Below are positions 60,203 to 64,000 of a stretch of 64,000 nt of DNA, one piece after another. How positions within the stretch are numbered: position 1 is the first letter of the stretch; each line of letters starts with the position of its first letter. The notes under the pieces were generated by a model. The model was not told the DNA's origin. It did no database searches and saw only the letters and a list, made by a program, of their open reading frames with translations. The DNA is from Coriaria nepalensis (taxonomy: Eukaryota > Streptophyta > Magnoliopsida > Cucurbitales > Coriariaceae): contig CP114489.1 of NCBI GenBank assembly GCA_027186245.1, positions 1,681,501-1,745,500 of the forward strand. The letters run 5' to 3'. The position numbers and the translations under genes are program-made.

Positions 60203-61842
60203 ATGGCAAGCAGCGGGCTGGAGAATGAGAAGCAGACCCTCCTCAACAACCACAAGGAGAAGCACTTCACCGCTGGCGAGATTGTTCGTGACATCATCAT
60301 CGGAGTCTCTGACGGTCTCACCGTTCCCTTCGCTCTCGCCGCAGGTTTATCCGGTGCCAACGCCACCTCATCTATCGTTCTCACTGCTGGAATTGCCGAA
60401 GTGGCGGCCGGAGCCATTTCAATGGGACTCGGCGGGTAACTTATGTTATGTTTGATTAATTCAGTGGGTACTCTTTCTAGTTTCTATGATATTTTTCAAT
60501 TTCCTTTTAAGTGCAGATACCTTGCAGCAAAAAGCGAAGCGGATCACTATAAGAGAGAATTGCGAAGAGAGCAAGAAGAAATCATAGCAGTTCCCGATAC
60601 TGGTTCCACTCTGATTTCAATTTTCTATAATTTTTTTTTTTTTTCAAGTAAATACTAGTAATAACACAAGGTTGGATTAAAATATGGAAATGCAGAGGCA
60701 GCTGAGGTAGCAGAGATACTTGCACAGTATGGAATCGAACCAAATGAATATGCACCTGTTGTTAATGCTCTTCGTAAGAGGCCTCAAGCTTGGCTCGATT
60801 TCATGATGAAGTAAGGAATCATTTTTTATTTCCTAAAAAGCTAGTATGCATTAATGGAAATTAAGATTTAAAGAGATTTTAACATGACTAAATTTACCTT
60901 ATTTAATGGTTCTTCATTAAAAAAAAAATAAAAAAAATTGTATATCACATGATATTGATAAAATGGTAAAAGGGAGGTCTATAGTTAGGAGAACTGGAGA
61001 ATGTGGAGTGGACCAATAACTCTTCAGAATGAGCAACGCATGCAAGAGAGAAAAGCTGAAAATATCATATAAGGACAAGGCCTCAAGTTGGCAATGCAAT
61101 GGTCCAGAGCGAAATATCATGTGTACCCCTCAACCTGATTGTTTTTTTTCTTGGACTCTTTTTTGATTGGTCCTTGTAGTTTGTTAGAATTAATGCTTAT
61201 TGTATTATTTAAAAAAAAAATTGAAAAAAATTTATAGTTGAGGGAATTCATGTCCCATCCCACTTCCTCACTAGCACAAAATCCATTTCCAATTTTCATT
61301 TCATGACTTTTACGTAAAAAGGGACAAAGGTCTGTAATATTCTTTGTATTCTATGTTCTGTCCTCTATAGTTAAACAAGCAGCAAAATCCGATAAAGCAA
61401 AACCAGATCAAGCCATTACTCGAGGTAACACTGTTTTTTTTGTTTTGTACAGGGGTTTTTCATGCGGTCATGGGAAAGATATTTCGAAGTAAAAGATCTT
61501 CAAGTTAGAATTGTACTTATCTGATGAGTGTGTGATCGATGCAGGTTCGAGCTCAGACTGGGGAAGCCGGATCCAAGAAGAGCGATTCAGAGCGCGCTGA
61601 CAATAGCGATTGCTTACATACTAGGCGGAATTGTGCCTCTGATTCCTTACATCTTCATTCCAATAGCCACAAAGGCTGTGCTTGCATCTGTTGCTGTAAC
61701 TCTAGTGGCTTTGCTTGTTTTCGGCTACGGAAAAGGTCACTTCACCGGTGATAAGCCTTTCAAGAGTGCAATCCAGACTGCCCTTGTTGGTGCTATTGCC
61801 TCTGCTGCTGCTTTTGGCATGGCCAAGGCCATCCAACACTAA
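60203..61842 (+). CDS. VIT1: Vacuolar iron transporter VIT1-like (copy B)
   Basis: Tandem paralogue of copy A with identical exon phases and identical lengths for exons 2-4 (86, 115 and 298 nt): exons 60203-60435, 60517-60602, 60696-60810, 61545-61842, 243 residues. Metal-path residues D37, E66 and M74 and the metal-binding domain (YKRELRREQEEI, EAAEVAEILAQYGIEPNEY) are intact. It reads closer to Arabidopsis VIT1 than copy A does (KEKHFTAGEIVRD, SSIVLTAGIAEVAAG). Intron 3 has grown to 734 bp. The ATG at 60203 aligns with copy A and with the family start, but the same frame is open upstream to an ATG at 60041. A possible AATAAA poly(A) signal follows at 61917. Confidence 0.95.
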
Positions 61843-61916
61843 AATCCCCTCTTAGGCTCTTACACTCTATATAACTTATGCTTATTTATTTATGCTGGTT
61901 TAATGGTTCAACTTGC

Positions 61917-61922
61917 AATAAA
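61917..61922 (+). terminator. Possible polyadenylation signal of VIT1 copy B
   Basis: AATAAA 75 bp after the stop codon, followed by a T-rich stretch. Confidence 0.5.
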
Positions 61923-62104
61923 GACCATTTTTTTCTTCAGATGAGTTTGCTTATTATGTATACAGAATTATAGATACATACATAGATGGATGGAAGGGGA
62001 AAAGGGCAAACATCATATTTTATAATGTTAAAGTCTTACCGATAAATAACATAGTTGAATCTGTTTCTTAGTTATTCAAAATTTTAGAACAATAGGCAAC
62101 TTAC

Positions 62105-62372
62105 AAGTAAAATTGTAGATCAAGTGCATCAATACATATAGAGCATATATCAGATGGTTAGATATACTTTACCCACATAAGGAGACAGAAAATGCGGAGG
62201 AAGGGCTACAAGAAAAAGTGGCTTAAAAGTTAAAACCAAATAAAGTATCAATAAAACATACATGTTTCAAATGTAAGGAGATAATGTTTTTGAAATAAGA
62301 AACGAATGAGAGCGTACTCAAACCGTTTAGCATAAGATTGATTAGCTGCAGAAAAAGATGGAGCAAAAAGAA
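62105..62372. repeat. Segmental duplication, copy 1 (3' flank of VIT1 copy B)
   Basis: Aligns by eye over most of its length with 62907-63313: shared blocks include ACCCACATAAGGAGACAGAAA, AAGAAAAAGTGGCTTAAAA, AAACCAAAT-AAGTATCAATAAA and GATTGATTAGCTGCAGAAAAAGATGG (all in the same order). Confidence 0.85.
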
Positions 62373-62751
62373 AAAATGTTAGACCACGATTTAACATACC
62401 ATTTGAGTTGGTTATGGATTTAAAATCATATTTAAAAAGTGAAAATAAGGTTATGTTATATAAATTCTTGATGAAGATGATTCGATCAAAACTGTATATT
62501 AATGGCGTCAAATTTCCTACTACATTTTGTAGTATATATATATATATATAAGGTTATAAGTATATAAGCCAGAAAGACCCAAAGTACAACATAATAACAT
62601 ATTCTCTTGTATATATCTAGCACTCCTAACAATTCAGATGGAGAAGTCATTCACTCAAACTCGCTGGCCTAGTTGCAATATTGGCCATTGCCTCAGGTAT
62701 AGTGAGTGCTACCTAGAGCATTACTCATAAATATTAAATACTACCCAAGCA

Positions 62752-62831
62752 CTATAGGAAGAATGGTGCCTCTGATTCCTTACATGTTCATTCCAATAGC
62801 CACAGAGGCTGTACTTGCATCTGTTACTGTA
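62752..62831 (+). pseudogene. Relic of VIT1 exon 4
   Basis: About 80 bp nearly identical to the exon 4 part encoding VPLIPYMFIPIATEAVLASV of copy B (from about 61618 to 61695). The rest of the exon and all other exons are missing. It sits just left of the second copy of the duplicated 3' flank, so it is the remains of a third tandem VIT1 gene. Confidence 0.85.
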
Positions 62832-62906
62832 CAAGTAAAATTGTATATATACTGTATACATAGGTGGAAGGGGAAAAGAGGAAAAATCGTATTTCTTTAC
62901 TGTGTA

Positions 62907-63313
62907 CAAGCAAAATTGTACATCAAGTGCATCATTATACAGAGTATATATCAGACGTTTAGATATATTTTACCCACATAAGGAGACAGAAATTGCAGGG
63001 GAGGGGCCATAAGAAAAAGTGGCTTAAAATATGAGACAACATCTCTCCGAAACTAAAAGGAAATAGAACAAAATATATCCTCATGCCGCAACAATGGGAA
63101 CTCGAGAAATACAGCATCTACCAAGCCATTTTCCATTATGTATTTAGAGGAATCAAAATACAGAATAAAAACCTGTCATAAAACCAAATGAAGTATCAAT
63201 AAACACGTTTCAGTTATGAGGAGATAAGTGTTTTTGAAAAAAGAAATGAATGAGAGCTTACTCACACTGTTTAGCATAGATTGATTAGCTGCAGAAAAAG
63301 ATGGAACAAAAAA
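62907..63313. repeat. Segmental duplication, copy 2
   Basis: Second copy of the DNA that follows VIT1 copy B, with an extra insert of about 130 bp near 63030-63175 relative to copy 1. It ends just before the Hsf gene, so the Hsf 3' UTR may lie in duplicated DNA. Confidence 0.8.
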
Positions 63314-63341
63314 CCACAAGGGATCTTCAATTTTTGAGTTA

Positions 63342-64000
63342 TTATTTCTCTGACATCAATTGATGGTCCAAACCAAACTTGTGACATTTCTCCATTTGTT
63401 CAATCAAATGTTCCAAATTTTGAGTTTCATCCATCTTCTTCAAATTTTCAAAACCCATCACCCGCTCTTTATCCATATTTGCATTCTCAAATTTTCCACG
63501 GGAAGGGCTTGCTATAAGAAGGTCTTCCCAAGCACTATAGTCATGTGCCTCTTGTCCGCCTATTAACAGTTCATCGTTTTCTGAAGAAGATAATTTTGCA
63601 TCCAAGAGCAAAAATTTCATCATATCAGAATGAAGGGACGTCATAGATTCTTTCTGTTTCCCTGATTCTCCGATGGGTGAAGAGAGTACGGGCCCACCAA
63701 CCTTTTCAACTGGTGATTGGTACTTTACTATTACACCCTTAGAAGTTAACTTCTCATCATCATCTTTTGCATTTAGTTCTTCTAGAATTTTACCCGCTTC
63801 AGCCTTAACCCATGTTTTCTTCTTGTTTTCTTTTGGCTGAAAAATCTGGACAAATAAGTCCGGGCTTTGAACAGCCATTACTAAAAATGATAGCATCTGC
63901 TGTTGATTCTGTTCCATTCCTTCAAGTCGATCACTTAAACGGATCAACTTATTGTCCGTATTTTCTTGGTGTTGACTAAGCTCAATGAATTCTTGCATAA
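63342..64000 (-). CDS. Class A heat-shock transcription factor, HsfA8-like, 3' part only
   Basis: The last 218 residues before the window edge of a heat stress factor; the DNA-binding domain lies beyond 64000. Residues 1-55 of the fragment form the end of the HR-A/B oligomerisation coiled coil, with the LEGMEQNQQQMLSFLVMAVQ stretch typical of class A Hsfs. A basic PKENKKK segment (55-61) may be the nuclear localisation signal. AWEDLL at 156-161 resembles an AHA activation motif, and LEHLIEQM near 195-202 resembles a nuclear export signal. The Met at 63998 is internal and not the start. Class A is well supported; A8 is my best guess from the linker KILEELNAKDDDEKLTSKGV and could be wrong. Confidence 0.75.
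   Translation of the reverse strand, partial: MQEFIELSQHQENTDNKLIRLSDRLEGMEQNQQQMLSFLVMAVQSPDLFVQIFQPKENKKKTWVKAEAGKILEELNAKDDDEKLTSKGVIVKYQSPVEKVGGPVLSSPIGESGKQKESMTSLHSDMMKFLLLDAKLSSSENDELLIGGQEAHDYSAWEDLLIASPSRGKFENANMDKERVMGFENLKKMDETQNLEHLIEQMEKCHKFGLDHQLMSEK

Noticed and set aside
62638..62716. Short signal-peptide-like sequence (LKLAGLVAILAIASGIVSAT) near an upstream ATG
   Set aside because: The ATG and the hydrophobic segment are in different frames and the stretch ends at once in a stop; perhaps a broken secreted-peptide gene, but too short to support.
1..64000. tRNA genes, rRNA, CRISPR arrays, intact LTR retrotransposons
   Set aside because: Looked for B-box-like GGTTCGANNCC, repeat-spacer arrays and paired long terminal repeats; none was seen by eye.

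Overview
The window is nuclear DNA from a flowering plant, most likely a eudicot. Genes are split by GT-AG introns and lie in AT-rich intergenic DNA full of microsatellites. Every protein family recognised here is a plant family: a cytokinin receptor, a TMK receptor kinase, PLATZ, SDS cyclin, VIT1 and a plant class A Hsf. There are no operons, ribosome-binding sites or CRISPR arrays. I cannot name the species from sequence alone. Exon maps were built by hand from splice sites, reading-frame continuity and remembered family sequences. For all six spliced genes the summed exon lengths are divisible by three.

Layout from left to right. A minus-strand C2H2 zinc-finger gene (ZFP4/ZFP7 type) occupies 24-764. 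About 8 kb of AT-rich, gene-poor DNA follows. An 11-exon cytokinin receptor histidine kinase (AHK4/CRE1/WOL type) lies at 9132-14391. A two-exon LRR receptor kinase (TMK3 type) lies at 16024-18942. A 32-exon THO2 gene covers 20591-44469, and its introns carry an antisense RTE-type LINE, a degraded hAT-like element and local tandem duplications. After about 4 kb with no recognised gene comes a PLATZ zinc-binding gene (48715-49592), followed by an intronless broken copy of a BPA1-like gene (50031-50601).

The minus strand at 51222-54348 carries the meiotic cyclin SDS. Divergent from it is an unannotated-looking small RNA locus. It has a telo-box/site II/TATA promoter (54733-54855) followed by three related box C/D snoRNA-like units (55089-55593). 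The first has a D' guide matching the U59/snR54 target in 18S rRNA and a D guide complementary to 25S rRNA. The other two look progressively decayed. On the right, two tandem vacuolar iron transporter genes (VIT1 type) with matching exon structure (57722-58981 and 60203-61842) precede a relic exon and a duplicated 3' flank. The window ends in the 3' part of a minus-strand heat-shock factor gene (HsfA8-like).

The genes look like an ordinary chromosomal neighbourhood rather than one pathway. The best candidates for a closer look are the snoRNA cluster, the VIT1 duplication with its possible N-terminally extended isoform, and the apparently shortened cyclin box start of SDS.
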